Assembly (NCBI RefSeq): GCF_947498825.1
Contig: NZ_CANMLV010000013.1
Span: forward strand, 62,001 to 126,000
Length of the DNA stretch: 64,000 nt
Source: an uncultured Cedecea sp.
GTDB taxonomy: Bacteria; Pseudomonadota; Gammaproteobacteria; Enterobacterales; Enterobacteriaceae
Direction of reading: 5' to 3'
The number at the start of each line of letters is the position of its first letter. Position 1 is the stretch's first letter. Position numbers and translations under genes: made by a program. This document shows positions 18,979-29,037 of the stretch, piece after piece. The notes below the pieces were generated by a model that saw only the letters and a list, made by a program, of their open reading frames with translations, was not told the DNA's origin and made no database searches.

Positions 18979-19890
18979 ATGCAAAAGTTTGATACCAAGA
19001 CCTTTCAAGGCCTGATCCTGACTTTACAGGATTACTGGGCCCGCCAGGGCTGCACCATTGTTCAACCTTTGGACATGGAAGTTGGCGCCGGAACCTCTCA
19101 CCCGATGACCTGTTTGCGGGCATTAGGGCCAGAACCTATGGCGGCTGCTTATGTGCAACCTTCTCGTCGTCCTACAGATGGCCGTTATGGCGAAAACCCG
19201 AACCGCTTACAGCATTACTATCAGTTCCAGGTGGTGATTAAGCCTTCGCCGGACAACATTCAGGAACTGTATCTTGGGTCGCTGAAAGAATTGGGTATGG
19301 ACCCAACGATTCATGATATTCGTTTCGTGGAAGATAACTGGGAAAACCCCACTCTGGGGGCCTGGGGCCTGGGCTGGGAAGTCTGGCTTAACGGCATGGA
19401 AGTGACCCAGTTTACCTATTTCCAGCAGGTCGGTGGTTTGGAGTGCAAACCCGTGACTGGCGAAATCACTTATGGCTTAGAGCGTCTGGCGATGTATATC
19501 CAGGGCGTAGACAGTGTTTATGATTTGGTCTGGAGCGACGGCCCATTAGGTAAAACCACCTATGGCGATGTGTTCCACCAGAATGAAATCGAACAATCCA
19601 CGTATAACTTTGAATACGCTGATGTCGATTTCCTGTTTACCTGTTTTGAGCAATATGAAAAAGAAGCTCAACAGTTACTGGCGTTAGAAAAACCTCTGCC
19701 GCTGCCTGCTTACGAACGTATTCTGAAAGCCGCACATAGCTTTAACCTGCTTGATGCCCGTAAAGCTATCTCGGTGACGGAACGCCAGCGCTATATTCTG
19801 CGTATTCGTACCCTGACGAAAGCAGTGGCAGAAGCCTACTATGCTTCTCGTGAAGCACTTGGCTTCCCGATGTGTAATAAGAATAAATAA
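18979..19890 (+). CDS. glyQ: Glycyl-tRNA synthetase alpha subunit
   Basis: GlyQ (303 aa) is the alpha subunit of the alpha2-beta2 glycyl-tRNA synthetase and carries the glycine and ATP site. The N terminus [20 protein letters not shown] and the motif 2 region with [20 protein letters not shown] are essentially identical to E. coli. The open frame starts at 18925 but the ATG at 18979 gives the E. coli N terminus and length. glyS starts nine bases after its stop. Confidence 0.98.
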   Translation: MQKFDTKTFQGLILTLQDYWARQGCTIVQPLDMEVGAGTSHPMTCLRALGPEPMAAAYVQPSRRPTDGRYGENPNRLQHYYQFQVVIKPSPDNIQELYLGSLKELGMDPTIHDIRFVEDNWENPTLGAWGLGWEVWLNGMEVTQFTYFQQVGGLECKPVTGEITYGLERLAMYIQGVDSVYDLVWSDGPLGKTTYGDVFHQNEIEQSTYNFEYADVDFLFTCFEQYEKEAQQLLALEKPLPLPAYERILKAAHSFNLLDARKAISVTERQRYILRIRTLTKAVAEAYYASREALGFPMCNKNK

Positions 19891-19899
19891 GAGGCTGCC

Positions 19900-21969
19900 A
19901 TGTCTGAAAAAACTTTTCTGGTGGAAATCGGCACTGAAGAGCTGCCACCAAAAGCCCTGCGCAGTCTGGCTGAATCCTTTGCTGCCAATGTGACTGCGGA
20001 GCTGGATGCGGCAAATCTGGCTTATGGCGATGTTAAATGGTTTGCCGCACCACGCCGTCTGGCGCTAAAAATTACGAAACTTTCTGCTACGCAGCCTGAC
20101 CGTGAAGTTGAAAAACGTGGTCCGGCAATTGCTGCGGCGTTTGATGCTGAAGGTCGCCCAAGTAAAGCAGCAGAAGGCTGGGCACGGGGTTGCGGTATTA
20201 CCGTTGACCAGGCTGAACGCTTGTCTACCGATAAAGGTGAATGGCTGCTGTACCGTGCGCGGGTAAAAGGTGAAAGTGTTCAGACACTGTTACCAAACAT
20301 TATTAGCAGCTCACTGGCAAAATTGCCTGTTCCTAAATTAATGCGCTGGGGTGCGTTTGACACCCAGTTTGTGCGTCCGGTACATACAGTGACCTTGCTG
20401 TTAGACAGCGAACTGATTCCTGCCACTATTCTGGGTATTCAGTCAGATCGTGTTATTCGTGGTCACCGCTTTATGGGTGAGTCCGAATTTGCCCTTGAGC
20501 ATGCTGACCAGTATCCTGACGTGTTAGCGCAGCGCGGTAAAGTCATCGCTGATTACGAGCAACGTAAAACATTAATTAAACGTGATGCGGAAGAAGCGGC
20601 GCGTAAAATTGGTGGGGTTGCTGATTTAAGCGAAAGTCTGTTAGAAGAAGTGGCTTCTCTGGTTGAATGGCCGGTGGTTCTGACCGCGACCTTTGAAGAG
20701 AAATTCCTCTCTGTTCCTGCTGAAGCGCTGGTTTACACCATGAAAGGTGACCAGAAGTACTTCCCGGTGTATAGCCCGGAAGGTAAATTGCTGCCGAACT
20801 TTATCTTTGTTTCCAATATTGAGTCTAAAGATCCGCAGCAAATTATTTCGGGTAACGAGAAAGTGGTACGCCCACGTCTGGCCGACGCCGAGTTTTTCTT
20901 TAATACTGACCGTAAAAAACGTCTGGAAGATAACCTGCCGCGTCTTGAAACCGTTCTGTTCCAGCAGCAGTTGGGCAGCCTGCGTGACAAGACCAATCGG
21001 ATTGAAGCGCTTTCCGGCTGGATTGCTAATCAGATTGGCGCTGATGTTAATCATGCGACCCGCGCAGGCCTGCTTTCCAAGTGTGACCTGATGACCAATA
21101 TGGTGTTTGAGTTTACCGACACCCAGGGTGTGATGGGAATGCACTATGCCCGTTTTGACGGTGAAGCAGAAGACGTCGCTGTGGCACTGAACGAACAGTA
21201 TCAGCCGCGCTTTGCCGGAGATGAGCTGCCTTCTAATCTGGTTGCTTGTTCTGTCGCTATCGCTGACAAAATGGATACTTTAGCCGGTATTTTTGGTATC
21301 GGTCAGCACCCTAAAGGTGACAAAGATCCGTTTGCTCTGCGTCGTGCCGCCCTGGGTGTTCTGCGTATTATCGTTGAGAAAAACCTTAATCTTGATCTGC
21401 AAACCCTGACTGAAGAAGCGGTTCGTCTCTATGGCGATAAACTGACTAATAGCAAAGTAGTTGATGAGGTTATCGACTTTATGCTCGGTCGTTTCCGCGC
21501 CTGGTATCAGGAAGAAGGTCATGCTGTTGATACTATTCAGGCAGTGCTGGCACGTCGTCCGACCAAACCGGCTGATTTTGATGCCCGTATGAAGGCGGTT
21601 TCCCATTTCCGCACTCTGGAGGCGGCAGCTGCCCTGGCAGCAGCGAACAAACGCGTTTCTAATATTCTTGCGAAGTCGTCTGAAACGCTGAATGACAGTG
21701 TACGGGCTTCGGTTCTGAAAGAAGCGGAAGAGATTCGTCTGGCGACGCATCTGGTGGTTCTGCGCGACAAACTGCAACCCTATTTTGCTGAAGGTCGTTA
21801 TCAGGAAGCGCTGGAAGAGTTGGCGGACTTGCGTGAGCCGGTCGATGCTTTCTTTGATAAAGTAATGGTTAATGCTGATGATGAAGCACTGCGTATTAAC
21901 CGACTGACGTTGCTGACTAAACTACGTGAGCTGTTCCTGGAAGTTGCGGATATTTCTTTGCTGCAATAA
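19900..21969 (+). CDS. glyS: Glycyl-tRNA synthetase beta subunit
   Basis: GlyS (689 aa, the same as E. coli) is the beta subunit that binds tRNA-Gly. It opens [20 protein letters not shown], includes the HD-like [18 protein letters not shown] region and ends in a helical anticodon-binding domain finishing [12 protein letters not shown]. It forms an operon with glyQ, and a perfect 30-base palindromic terminator stem follows at 21998-22027. Confidence 0.98.
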   Translation: MSEKTFLVEIGTEELPPKALRSLAESFAANVTAELDAANLAYGDVKWFAAPRRLALKITKLSATQPDREVEKRGPAIAAAFDAEGRPSKAAEGWARGCGITVDQAERLSTDKGEWLLYRARVKGESVQTLLPNIISSSLAKLPVPKLMRWGAFDTQFVRPVHTVTLLLDSELIPATILGIQSDRVIRGHRFMGESEFALEHADQYPDVLAQRGKVIADYEQRKTLIKRDAEEAARKIGGVADLSESLLEEVASLVEWPVVLTATFEEKFLSVPAEALVYTMKGDQKYFPVYSPEGKLLPNFIFVSNIESKDPQQIISGNEKVVRPRLADAEFFFNTDRKKRLEDNLPRLETVLFQQQLGSLRDKTNRIEALSGWIANQIGADVNHATRAGLLSKCDLMTNMVFEFTDTQGVMGMHYARFDGEAEDVAVALNEQYQPRFAGDELPSNLVACSVAIADKMDTLAGIFGIGQHPKGDKDPFALRRAALGVLRIIVEKNLNLDLQTLTEEAVRLYGDKLTNSKVVDEVIDFMLGRFRAWYQEEGHAVDTIQAVLARRPTKPADFDARMKAVSHFRTLEAAAALAAANKRVSNILAKSSETLNDSVRASVLKEAEEIRLATHLVVLRDKLQPYFAEGRYQEALEELADLREPVDAFFDKVMVNADDEALRINRLTLLTKLRELFLEVADISLLQ

Positions 21970-21997
21970 AAAGTTAATCCAGCTGGGTTTTACGAAT

Positions 21998-22027
21998 AAG
22001 GGGAGAAAATAATTATTTTCTCCCCTT
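21998..22027 (+). terminator. Terminator hairpin after glyS
   Basis: A perfect 15-base-pair inverted repeat begins AAGGGGAGAAAATAA and returns as its exact complement with no unpaired bases. It starts 29 bases after the glyS stop. Being symmetric it could act on both strands, with AT-rich stem bottoms standing in for the U tract. Confidence 0.75.
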
Positions 22028-22088
22028 ATGTTATCAGTGACCCGTCCTGACGGGAGTAGGAGCTTTGTTTGCCGGTGGTTACTATTAT

Positions 22089-22229
22089 ATGGCAGGCAGG
22101 ATGCGTTCTGATCCGGCAGAGAACACTCTTCTTTCTGGTCCTTCTGTACCTGTAATGGTTAACACCACATCAAGGGGAGTCGATATTTCATCATCGACCA
22201 CGCCGGGCAGTATTCTAACGGATATATGA
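22089..22229 (+). CDS. Small ORF overlapping the orphan gene start
   Basis: A 46-codon frame rich in Ser and Thr (MAGRMRSDPAENTLLSGPSV, then a segment ending STTPGSILTDI) ends in a TGA that overlaps the next ATG as ATGA, the usual sign of translational coupling. The open frame runs back to 22041, adding a glycine-rich hydrophobic stretch (VLTGVGALFAGGYYY), and a TTG at 22065 with GGAG eight bases upstream is an alternative start. Its composition continues into the N terminus of the next protein, so it may instead be the N-terminal part of one protein split by a frameshift. No homolog is recognised. Confidence 0.35.
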   Translation: MAGRMRSDPAENTLLSGPSVPVMVNTTSRGVDISSSTTPGSILTDI

Positions 22230-22972
22230 GTTTACCTCTTACAACAGAAACCTCATCCTCTCCTTACTCTTATTATAAGGATCGCCAAGATAGTAAGGTC
22301 ACACTAAATAATGATTCGCTTTCGACATCTGTAACGACAACGCAAAAAATTGTAACAACGATAGAAAATCCCGTTATAACCACAATGAAACCCGTCATGG
22401 TACCTACATATAGCTTAAATTCTGTATATATGACAGCAAAACTAACGACAACTGCATTTAATTATTATAGAGCGGATACAGAAATAACAGATAGCAGTTA
22501 TGATCGTGGTCGTAATATTTATTTCGAAAAGATTAAAAGCAAAAATGGCTATCCATTTGGTGAGAAGTTCTACAACCAGATAACCACTTTCTGCTTAAGC
22601 AAGATGAGATCTCTTATTGAAGACGCTTTCATAAAAGATAGCCTGGAAGCACAGCGTCAGGCACTTGGAACAGTGATAGATGAAATAAAAGATATTGAAA
22701 GGACATTAGCCTTACAGGCAGAATCATTTTCTAATAAAAAGCCTTCATCAGAATATAATCTGTATGAGAAAATGACATTGGAAGACTATTTTTATAGCAA
22801 ACGCCTAATGAAAAGTAAATTATCAGCGTGTCATTTGGCCGCTGAATATATTATGAATAAAAAAGCATTCTGTTTTTTTGTTATTGAAGCGAATGCAGAT
22901 GACAATGAATATAAAAATGAAATAATTGAACAGCGAGAAAACAATATCTTCGATTTTTTTTCCGAAGAATAA
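22226..22972 (+). CDS. AT-rich orphan protein of unknown function
   Basis: I do not recognise this 248-residue protein. Residues 1-60 are dominated by Ser, Thr and Val (LTTETSSSPYS, TSVTTTQKIVTTIENPVITT). The rest is charged and probably helical, with an extended helix around 125-170 (KMRSLIEDAFIKDSLEAQRQ) and a very acidic C terminus (NADDNEYKNEIIEQRENN, ending FDFFSEE). There is no signal peptide or membrane segment. The gene is clearly more AT-rich than glyS before it and the NUDIX gene after it, and lies between the glyS terminator and a palindromic repeat, both signs of acquired DNA. A Ser/Thr-rich disordered N terminus occurs in many secreted effectors, but that is only a suggestion. 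Confidence 0.6.
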   Translation: MSLPLTTETSSSPYSYYKDRQDSKVTLNNDSLSTSVTTTQKIVTTIENPVITTMKPVMVPTYSLNSVYMTAKLTTTAFNYYRADTEITDSSYDRGRNIYFEKIKSKNGYPFGEKFYNQITTFCLSKMRSLIEDAFIKDSLEAQRQALGTVIDEIKDIERTLALQAESFSNKKPSSEYNLYEKMTLEDYFYSKRLMKSKLSACHLAAEYIMNKKAFCFFVIEANADDNEYKNEIIEQRENNIFDFFSEE

Positions 22973-22987
22973 TTGTTAATACTTCTG

Positions 22988-23068
22988 ATATACCCAAAAT
23001 AATTCGGGTTGCTTGTAGGCGCACCTCACGCACGCAACACCCAAGCAACTTGAAGTATGACGAGTATA
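22988..23068. repeat. Dispersed imperfect palindromic repeat, copy 2
   Basis: The left end ATACCCAAAATAATTCGGGT and the right end CCAAGCAACTTGAAGTATGA are imperfect complements of each other. Compared with copy 1 at 321-450 it is in inverted orientation and has a shorter core of about 25 bases. It lies directly after the orphan gene stop. Confidence 0.8.
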
Positions 23069-23131
23069 GGAAGCTGTGACAATGGACAATTCCAACCACG
23101 TAATTGTTTAAATCTATCTGGTGAAATCATA

Positions 23132-23159
23132 GAGCTCTCCTCTCTCAGGGGGAGAGCTC
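23132..23159. terminator. Hairpin between orphan gene and NUDIX gene
   Basis: GAGCTCTCC and GGAGAGCTC form a nine-base-pair stem around a ten-base loop. There is no U tract; it may be a weak terminator for the orphan gene or an RNA-stability element. Confidence 0.45.
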
Positions 23160-23355
23160 ACTCAAAATGATGCTCATTGATTACCTGCTGTTCATATACA
23201 CAGTCAGATAGCTTCATGGGGTGATACAATAGCCTGATGTCAACAGCATCGTGCGTCTGGCGGAAGTGTAATCCTGAGCGAGCTGATGCATCGGTCATCA
23301 TATCTCCTTCGACATGCCTGTAGGTATAAAGCGAAGGATCCTATTGGAGCTAATC

Positions 23356-23766
23356 GTGTCTGCAAATAAAAAAATCCATGTCTCTGCTGCCGTTATTACT
23401 GATTCAGACGGTCGAATGTTATTGGTAAGAAAACGTAATACCCCCTTTTTTATGCAGCCAGGCGGCAAGCCAGATGCGGGCGAAACGCCTGAACAGGCTC
23501 TTATTCGGGAACTCAACGAAGAGTTACAGTTAGAGATTACCCCCGAACAGCTACATCCATTAGGACAGTTCATCGATGTTGCTGCAAATGAAGCTAACCA
23601 TACCGTGATTGCTGACATGTTCAGAATCAAAACCCTTAACAGCGATATAGTACCTGCCGCTGAAATTGAAGAGATTCTGTGGCTTTCCCTTGAGGATAGC
23701 GCGCTTCACGAACTGGCCCCTTTGACGCTTAACAAAGTGATCCCGCTACTGGGTGATATGGCCTGA
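23356..23766 (+). CDS. NUDIX hydrolase
   Basis: This 136-residue protein is a NUDIX-family pyrophosphohydrolase. The NUDIX box reads GKPDAGETPEQALIRELNEE, giving the G-x5-E-x7-REUxEE pattern with metal-binding glutamates; the usual following Gly is Gln here (LQL). Substrates of such short enzymes are oxidised or non-canonical nucleotides or sugar nucleotides, and cannot be chosen from sequence alone. I prefer the GTG at 23356, which has GGAG seven bases upstream, over the ATG at 23314. Confidence 0.82.
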   Translation: MSANKKIHVSAAVITDSDGRMLLVRKRNTPFFMQPGGKPDAGETPEQALIRELNEELQLEITPEQLHPLGQFIDVAANEANHTVIADMFRIKTLNSDIVPAAEIEEILWLSLEDSALHELAPLTLNKVIPLLGDMA

Positions 23767-23922
23767 GTACCTGGGTTATCATCCCAAAAATGGATTGCGC
23801 GATGAAATCATACCCCCTAAATGAAGAGATTCATGCTAAAGGGTATCTTGCCAGCGACGGTTGGACTATCCTTAGCACAGGATTCGGTAGTTGATTAGAC
23901 ATTAGTTAAAGGGGTAGATAAG

Positions 23923-24633
23923 ATGGCGACAGGTAAGTCCTGGTCTCGCTGGTTTGCGCCGCTGGCGGCGTTATTGATGGTGGTAAGCCTGAGTGGTTGC
24001 TTTGATAAAGAAGGTGACCAACGTAAGGCATTTATCGATTTTCTGCAAAATACTGCGATGCGTAGTGGCGATCGTTTACCTACGCTGACCTCCGATCAGA
24101 AAAAACAGTTTGGTCCTCTGGTTTCCGACTACGCGATTCTGTATGGCTTTTCACAACAGATGAGCCAGGCAATGGATCAAGGTATTAAGCCGGTACTGGA
24201 TACTGTCAATGGCATCCGCGTTCCTCAAGACTACCTGACCCAGCGTAATACGCTACGTCAGGAAAACGGTGCGCTCAATGTGTTAGGTCAGCAGGTACAA
24301 AATGCCAAGATGCAGGCTGATAGCGCGGTTTCTACTTTGAAACAACATGAAGAGCTGAAAGTTGTTTACGATAAAGTCTTTGAGAAGGTCGTTACTAACC
24401 CGGCGAATGCAATTGTGCCATTGATTCCGGCGGCACAAAATCTCACTCAGCAACTCATGCAGGTTGGCGATTACATTGCTGAACAGGAAGGTCAGGTGAG
24501 CTTTACTGCCGGTGGTATACAGTTCCCGACATCACGTCAAGCGAGCCAGTATAATACGTTGATTGCTCCGCTTGCCGGTCAGCATCAGGTATTTATGCAG
24601 GCATATGCCGCCACGCAGAATGCAATGCAGTAA
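23923..24633 (+). CDS. yiaF: YiaF family lipoprotein (DUF3053)
   Basis: This 236-residue protein is the same length as E. coli YiaF and opens with nearly the same sequence (MATGKSWSRWFAPLAALLMV). It has a lipoprotein signal with the lipobox LSGC placing the lipidated cysteine at residue 26, so the mature protein is periplasmic and membrane-anchored. The rest is helical DUF3053. Its function is unknown. It converges with ghrB, and a shared bidirectional terminator lies between them, the same arrangement of neighbours as in E. coli. Confidence 0.94.
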   Translation: MATGKSWSRWFAPLAALLMVVSLSGCFDKEGDQRKAFIDFLQNTAMRSGDRLPTLTSDQKKQFGPLVSDYAILYGFSQQMSQAMDQGIKPVLDTVNGIRVPQDYLTQRNTLRQENGALNVLGQQVQNAKMQADSAVSTLKQHEELKVVYDKVFEKVVTNPANAIVPLIPAAQNLTQQLMQVGDYIAEQEGQVSFTAGGIQFPTSRQASQYNTLIAPLAGQHQVFMQAYAATQNAMQ

Positions 24634-24651
24634 GCTGACGAGTATATAAGT

Positions 24652-24685
24652 AAAAAAGGCTACCCAACATGGGTGGCCTTTTTTA
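24652..24685. terminator. Bidirectional terminator between yiaF and ghrB
   Basis: GGCTACCC and GGGTGGCC pair (one G-U) around a five-base loop, with six A on the left and six T on the right. This is a classic intrinsic terminator for both convergent genes. Confidence 0.9.
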
Positions 24686-24698
24686 TTTTCTCAATCGG

Positions 24699-25673
24699 TT
24701 ACTTTAAAATTTCAGGATTGACGCAGTTTACTTCGACTTTACCTGTGAGTGCCGCAATCAAGTTATCAACGGCACATTCGTCCATTCCGGAACGTGTTTC
24801 ATGTGTGGCAGAACCCACATGCGGCAGTGCAACCACGTTTGGCATCTTAAGCAGTGGCGAGTCTACAGGCAGGGGCTCTTGCTCGAAAACATCCAGCCCG
24901 GCGGCATGAATTTTACCTTCTTGTAATGCCGCGATCAGCGCTTGCTCATCAACCACTGGGCCGCGGCCGACATTGATTAGTACGGCTGAAGATTTCATTT
25001 TTGAGAGTTGTTCAGCGCCAATAAGATGATGTGTTTCTGCGCTCATAGGCAGCAGAATACAGACAAAATCGGCGGTCGATAACAAGGTATCGAGATCGCA
25101 ATACTGAGCGTCAAAACGTTCCTCTGCTTCTTTATGATGACGACGTGCGTTATAGAGAATCGGCATACTGAAACCAAAGTGAGCGCGCTGTGCCAACGCT
25201 AGCCCGATACGCCCCATACCGATGATACCGAGCGTCTTATGGTGTACATCGATACTGTACCAGTCAGACTTAATGCTGCTTTGCCATTCGCCTGCTTTAA
25301 CGCGTTCAGCCAGTTCTACGACTCGGCGAGCACTGGAAAGAATCAGAGCCATTGCCGTATCAGCCACGGTTTCAGTGAGTACTGTCGGGGTGTGCATCAG
25401 TACAACATTACGGGCATTCAGGGCATCGACATTGTAATTATCATAGCCAACGGAAATGGTGGAGGCTGCACGTAGTTTGGGTGTGTTTGCCAGGAAAGCT
25501 TCATCAACTTTACCACCAGAGCCCACTATTCCTTCAGCACTGGCAAAAATCTGTGGGTTAGCCGCGACAGTTTCAGGGCTGATATCATCAAGCTGATTGA
25601 CGGCGAAGTGACTTTCAAGACGTTTAACGAGGTTATCAGGTAATTTTTTGTAGAGGATAATCGACGGCTTCAT
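24699..25673 (-). CDS. ghrB: Glyoxylate/hydroxypyruvate reductase B
   Basis: GhrB (324 aa) is a cytoplasmic D-2-hydroxyacid dehydrogenase that reduces glyoxylate, hydroxypyruvate and 2-keto-gluconate with NADPH. The Rossmann motif [20 protein letters not shown] is followed by [13 protein letters not shown], typical of an NADP-preferring enzyme, and the catalytic residues lie in [13 protein letters not shown] (Arg), DVFEQEPLP (Glu) and [12 protein letters not shown] (His). It matches E. coli GhrB over its length. Confidence 0.95.
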   Translation of the reverse strand: MKPSIILYKKLPDNLVKRLESHFAVNQLDDISPETVAANPQIFASAEGIVGSGGKVDEAFLANTPKLRAASTISVGYDNYNVDALNARNVVLMHTPTVLTETVADTAMALILSSARRVVELAERVKAGEWQSSIKSDWYSIDVHHKTLGIIGMGRIGLALAQRAHFGFSMPILYNARRHHKEAEERFDAQYCDLDTLLSTADFVCILLPMSAETHHLIGAEQLSKMKSSAVLINVGRGPVVDEQALIAALQEGKIHAAGLDVFEQEPLPVDSPLLKMPNVVALPHVGSATHETRSGMDECAVDNLIAALTGKVEVNCVNPEILK

Positions 25674-25833
25674 TAGGGTCTCCGTGCATCATTGTTGTAA
25701 ATCGGCCGCAGGCTGACCGAATGCGTCTTAACATCATAGTATGAATCTTTGGTTGAATGGAATCGGTGCCAGAATAGGGGCATAGTTTCCGGATATTAAA
25801 CAAAATATTCGATTGCCCACTGTTCAGACAGGG

Positions 25834-26075
25834 CTATACCGGTAAGCGTGCGGTCTGGATAATCGTACTGCCTGAACGCGCAGCGGCGATACAGGCGTTG
25901 CTCTCGTTAACGCTTAGCTGGTAATGAGGCTGGATTTCCCTGATGCGGCCGTCATCCAAAAAGCGGAAGGGGAATATAAATGATGATGACGACAATTTAC
26001 GCCGGCTCAGGTTATGGATAAATGCACTGCGGGTGGTTTCACTGTTTCTGAGAGGAACAGCAGATGCGGGCAGGA
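25834..26075 (-). pseudogene. Decayed C-terminal fragment of a LysR-type regulator
   Basis: Read on the minus strand, this stretch translates to LRNSETTRSAFIHNLSRRK, then FPFRFLDDGRIREIQ and LSVNESNACIAAARSG, then IIQTARLPV before a TAG at 25834-25836. These pieces line up with the effector domain of LysR regulators (in yhjC of this window the parallel segment is LTVNSTETYQASCLAGLGII, then QVPR). After the TAG the frame continues PCLNSGQ, as expected of a LysR tail in which a Gln codon became a stop. No N-terminal DNA-binding domain is present upstream. The fragment lies between ghrB and dppF. Confidence 0.7.
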
Positions 26076-26127
26076 GGTGTTGCGGTAAACCATCCTCCCC
26101 CCGCTTAGCGAGGGAAGAATAGAGAGG

Positions 26128-27135
26128 CTAGCGCACTTCGCCGTTGATGTCCTGGTCGACAGCAAAACAGGCGACCAGTTGGCCGTTTCCGTAATCTTTG
26201 AGTTTTGGCTGTAACTGAGTACAGGTGCCAAAACGACGACGGCAGCGAGCATTAAACGCACAGCCCGGTGGCGGATTCAGCGGGCTGGGTAACTCGCCAG
26301 TCAGTTTAATACGTTCTCTGCGGTCATCCGGGTTAAGACGCGGTGTGGCAGAGAGCAGCGCCTGGGTATAAGGATGCTGGGGGTTAGAGAAAATCTGCTC
26401 TTTTGTCCCCTTTTCCACACAACGGCCGAGATACATCACCATTACTTCATCAGCAATGTGCTCTACCACCGACAAGTCGTGGGAGATAAAGACGTAAGAG
26501 AGCCCTAACTCCTGCTGTAAATCCATCATCAGGTTCAGAACCTGAGCGCGAACAGAAACATCGAGAGCAGAAACCGGTTCATCAGCAATCACCACATCCG
26601 GATCGAGCATCAGGCCGCGTGCGATCGCGATACGCTGGCGCTGACCACCGGAGAACATATGCGGATAACGATCGTAATGTTCGGTTTTCAGTCCCACTTT
26701 TGCCATCATTTCCAGCGCTTTTTCACGACGCTCAGATTTGCTCAGTGAGGTATTGATCGTTAAGGGTTCTTCAAGAATTTGCCCGACTTTCTTACGCGGA
26801 TTTAAAGAACCGTACGGGTTCTGGAACACTATCTGAATTTTCTGGCGACGCAGTTTCTGGGCTGAAGCATCATGCTTCAGCAGATCCTGCCCCTGGTAAT
26901 AGAGTTCACCGCCGGTGGGCACTTCAATCATGGTCAGCAGACGGCCGAGAGTGGACTTACCACAACCCGACTCACCCACTACAGCCAGGGTTTTGCCGCG
27001 TTCAAGCGTAAAGGTGACGCCATCAAGCGCTTTTACCAGTCGCTCAGGGGCGAACATCCCCTTTTTCACGGCATAGTGTTTTTTCAGATCGATAGCCTGC
27101 AACAAGGGTTGCGCGGCGGCCTGTTGAGTACTCAT
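26128..27135 (-). CDS. dppF: Dipeptide ABC importer ATPase DppF
   Basis: DppF (335 aa) is one of two ATPases of the dipeptide importer. It has Walker [10 protein letters not shown], signature [15 protein letters not shown], Walker [13 protein letters not shown] and the switch histidine [11 protein letters not shown], followed by the oligopeptide-transporter C-terminal domain with cysteines ([15 protein letters not shown]) typical of OppF/DppF. It is the last gene of dppABCDF; its ATG overlaps the dppD stop as ATGA. Confidence 0.97.
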   Translation of the reverse strand: MSTQQAAAQPLLQAIDLKKHYAVKKGMFAPERLVKALDGVTFTLERGKTLAVVGESGCGKSTLGRLLTMIEVPTGGELYYQGQDLLKHDASAQKLRRQKIQIVFQNPYGSLNPRKKVGQILEEPLTINTSLSKSERREKALEMMAKVGLKTEHYDRYPHMFSGGQRQRIAIARGLMLDPDVVIADEPVSALDVSVRAQVLNLMMDLQQELGLSYVFISHDLSVVEHIADEVMVMYLGRCVEKGTKEQIFSNPQHPYTQALLSATPRLNPDDRRERIKLTGELPSPLNPPPGCAFNARCRRRFGTCTQLQPKLKDYGNGQLVACFAVDQDINGEVR

Positions 27136-28115
27136 AGCGTTGGCCTCCCGGCATCATCGAGGGGGTAGTGGCATTTAGACTGACGACCGTTATCGACCAA
27201 AGTGAGTTCTGGTTCTTCAGTGCGGCATTTATCGGTGGCATAGGGACAGCGTGGGTTTAACAGACAGCCGTTCGGGCGGTCATATTTCCCCGGAACCACA
27301 CCGGGCAGTGACGCCAGACGCGCTTTATCCTGAGCGAACTCAGGCAAGGCGCGTAACAGTGCCTGGGTATAAGGGTGGCGTGGTGAATGGAAAATGTCCT
27401 TTGAGGATCCCGTCTCCACTACCTGTCCGGCATACATCACGATAATTTTATGGGCCGCTTCAGCAACCAGTGCCAGATCGTGAGTGATCAGGATCAGCGC
27501 CATATTCTCTTTTTGTTGCAGCTCGATCAGCAATTCGATGATCTGCGCCTGAATGGTAACATCCAGAGCCGTTGTCGGTTCATCGGCTATCAGCAGTTTA
27601 GGGCGACAGGCAATCGCCATCGCTATCATCACACGCTGGCTCATACCGCCTGAAAGCTGGTGCGGATAAACATCCAGACGTGAGGCAGGATCGGGAATAC
27701 CCACCAGTGTCAGAAGATCTATTGCACGTTGCACACGGGTTTTTTTATTGCCACCCTGGTGCACCTTGATGGCTTCCATAATCTGGAAACCCACGGTATA
27801 GCAGGGATTCAAGCTGGTCATCGGGTCCTGGAAGATCATTGCGACATCAGCGCCGACCAAGTTGCGACGCTCTTTTTCTGAGATGCGCTGCAAATCCTGC
27901 CCATTAAAATGCAAGTTTTCGGCACTGACTCTGCCTGGAAAATCAATCAGCCCCATAATTGCCAATGAGCTGACAGATTTACCGGAACCGGACTCACCGA
28001 CAATCCCGACGACTTCGCCCTGTTCTACGCTATAGCTCACACGATCTACGGCACGAAAGGGAGCATTTTTATCACCAAAATGCACCGATAATTTATCTAT
28101 ATTTAATAACGCCAT
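27132..28115 (-). CDS. dppD: Dipeptide ABC importer ATPase DppD
   Basis: DppD (327 aa) is the partner ATPase. It shows Walker [10 protein letters not shown], signature [16 protein letters not shown], Walker [13 protein letters not shown] and switch histidine [11 protein letters not shown]. The C-terminal part contains the cysteine cluster [15 protein letters not shown], which in DppD binds an iron-sulfur cluster in the structure I recall for the E. coli importer. It follows dppC after 11 bases and overlaps dppF. Confidence 0.97.
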   Translation of the reverse strand: MALLNIDKLSVHFGDKNAPFRAVDRVSYSVEQGEVVGIVGESGSGKSVSSLAIMGLIDFPGRVSAENLHFNGQDLQRISEKERRNLVGADVAMIFQDPMTSLNPCYTVGFQIMEAIKVHQGGNKKTRVQRAIDLLTLVGIPDPASRLDVYPHQLSGGMSQRVMIAMAIACRPKLLIADEPTTALDVTIQAQIIELLIELQQKENMALILITHDLALVAEAAHKIIVMYAGQVVETGSSKDIFHSPRHPYTQALLRALPEFAQDKARLASLPGVVPGKYDRPNGCLLNPRCPYATDKCRTEEPELTLVDNGRQSKCHYPLDDAGRPTL

Positions 28116-28126
28116 CTCGTGCCTCT

Positions 28127-29029
28127 TTACTGCTTGAGTTTAGGATCGAGCGCATCACGTAAGCCGTCACCCATCAGGTTAAATGCCAGCACCGTCAGTA
28201 AGATTGCCAGACCAGGGAAGGTCACAACCCACCAGGCGCTTTGCGCGAACTGCAACACATCGGCGAGCATCGTGCCCCATTCCGGTGTTGGTGGTTGCGC
28301 ACCCATGCCAAGGAAGCCAAGAGCAGCCATATCGAGAATGGCGTTAGAAAAGCCCAGCGATGCCTGAACAATCAGCGGCGCCAGGGTATTAGGGAAAATA
28401 TTGATAAACATCTGGCGCAGCGGGCCTGCACCGGCAACACGCGAAGCGGTCACGTAGTCACGGCTGACTTCTACCAGTACCGCAGCACGGGTCAGACGAA
28501 CATAGTGGGGCAGTGCAACAAAGGTTAAGGCCAGCGCGGCATTGGTAATCGAAGGGCCAAAGATAGCCACCAGAACCAGTGCCAGCAGCAGGCTTGGCAG
28601 GGCCAGCATGATATCGACAACACGCATAATGAGGTTGTCAACGATACCGCCGAAGTAACCCGCCACCAGGCCGAGAACAATACCCATTGCCAGCGACAGT
28701 ACCACCACCAGACAGCCGACCAGCAGTGACAGGCGGGCACCGTACATCAGGCGTGAAAGAATATCGCGACCGACATCATCGGTTCCGAGAATAAACTCCC
28801 AGCTCCCGCCTTCCATCCAGACAGGCGGACGTAACAGTGAATCACGGAACTGTTCTGCCGGAAGATGCGGAGCCAGAAAGTTAGCGAAGACTGCGATAAA
28901 GACCATCAGACTGATATATACCAGACCGATGACAGCCCCTTTATTACGGGAAAAGTAGTGCCAGAATTCCTGTAAAGGTGTCATTGGCTTAGGAGCCACA
29001 AGAACCTTATTTTCAGTTGATTGTGTCAT
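28127..29029 (-). CDS. dppC: Dipeptide ABC importer permease DppC
   Basis: DppC (300 aa) is an inner-membrane permease subunit for dipeptides and, in E. coli, heme. It opens [20 protein letters not shown], has the family motif [20 protein letters not shown], and the coupling-helix segment [20 protein letters not shown]. It matches E. coli DppC (300 aa) along its length and sits between dppB and dppD. Confidence 0.97.
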   Translation of the reverse strand: MTQSTENKVLVAPKPMTPLQEFWHYFSRNKGAVIGLVYISLMVFIAVFANFLAPHLPAEQFRDSLLRPPVWMEGGSWEFILGTDDVGRDILSRLMYGARLSLLVGCLVVVLSLAMGIVLGLVAGYFGGIVDNLIMRVVDIMLALPSLLLALVLVAIFGPSITNAALALTFVALPHYVRLTRAAVLVEVSRDYVTASRVAGAGPLRQMFINIFPNTLAPLIVQASLGFSNAILDMAALGFLGMGAQPPTPEWGTMLADVLQFAQSAWWVVTFPGLAILLTVLAFNLMGDGLRDALDPKLKQ

Positions 29030-29037
29030 GATTACCC

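Larger units (their letters stand above)
22973..23355. other. Intergenic region with repeat and hairpin
   Basis: No gene was seen. The stretch contains copy 2 of the dispersed palindromic repeat (22988-23068), a hairpin at 23132-23159, and the upstream region of the NUDIX gene. Confidence 0.6.

Noticed and set aside
20641-21144. Long minus-strand ORF inside glyS
   Set aside because: It lies entirely within the confidently assigned glyS gene and its translation has no family features; a shadow frame.
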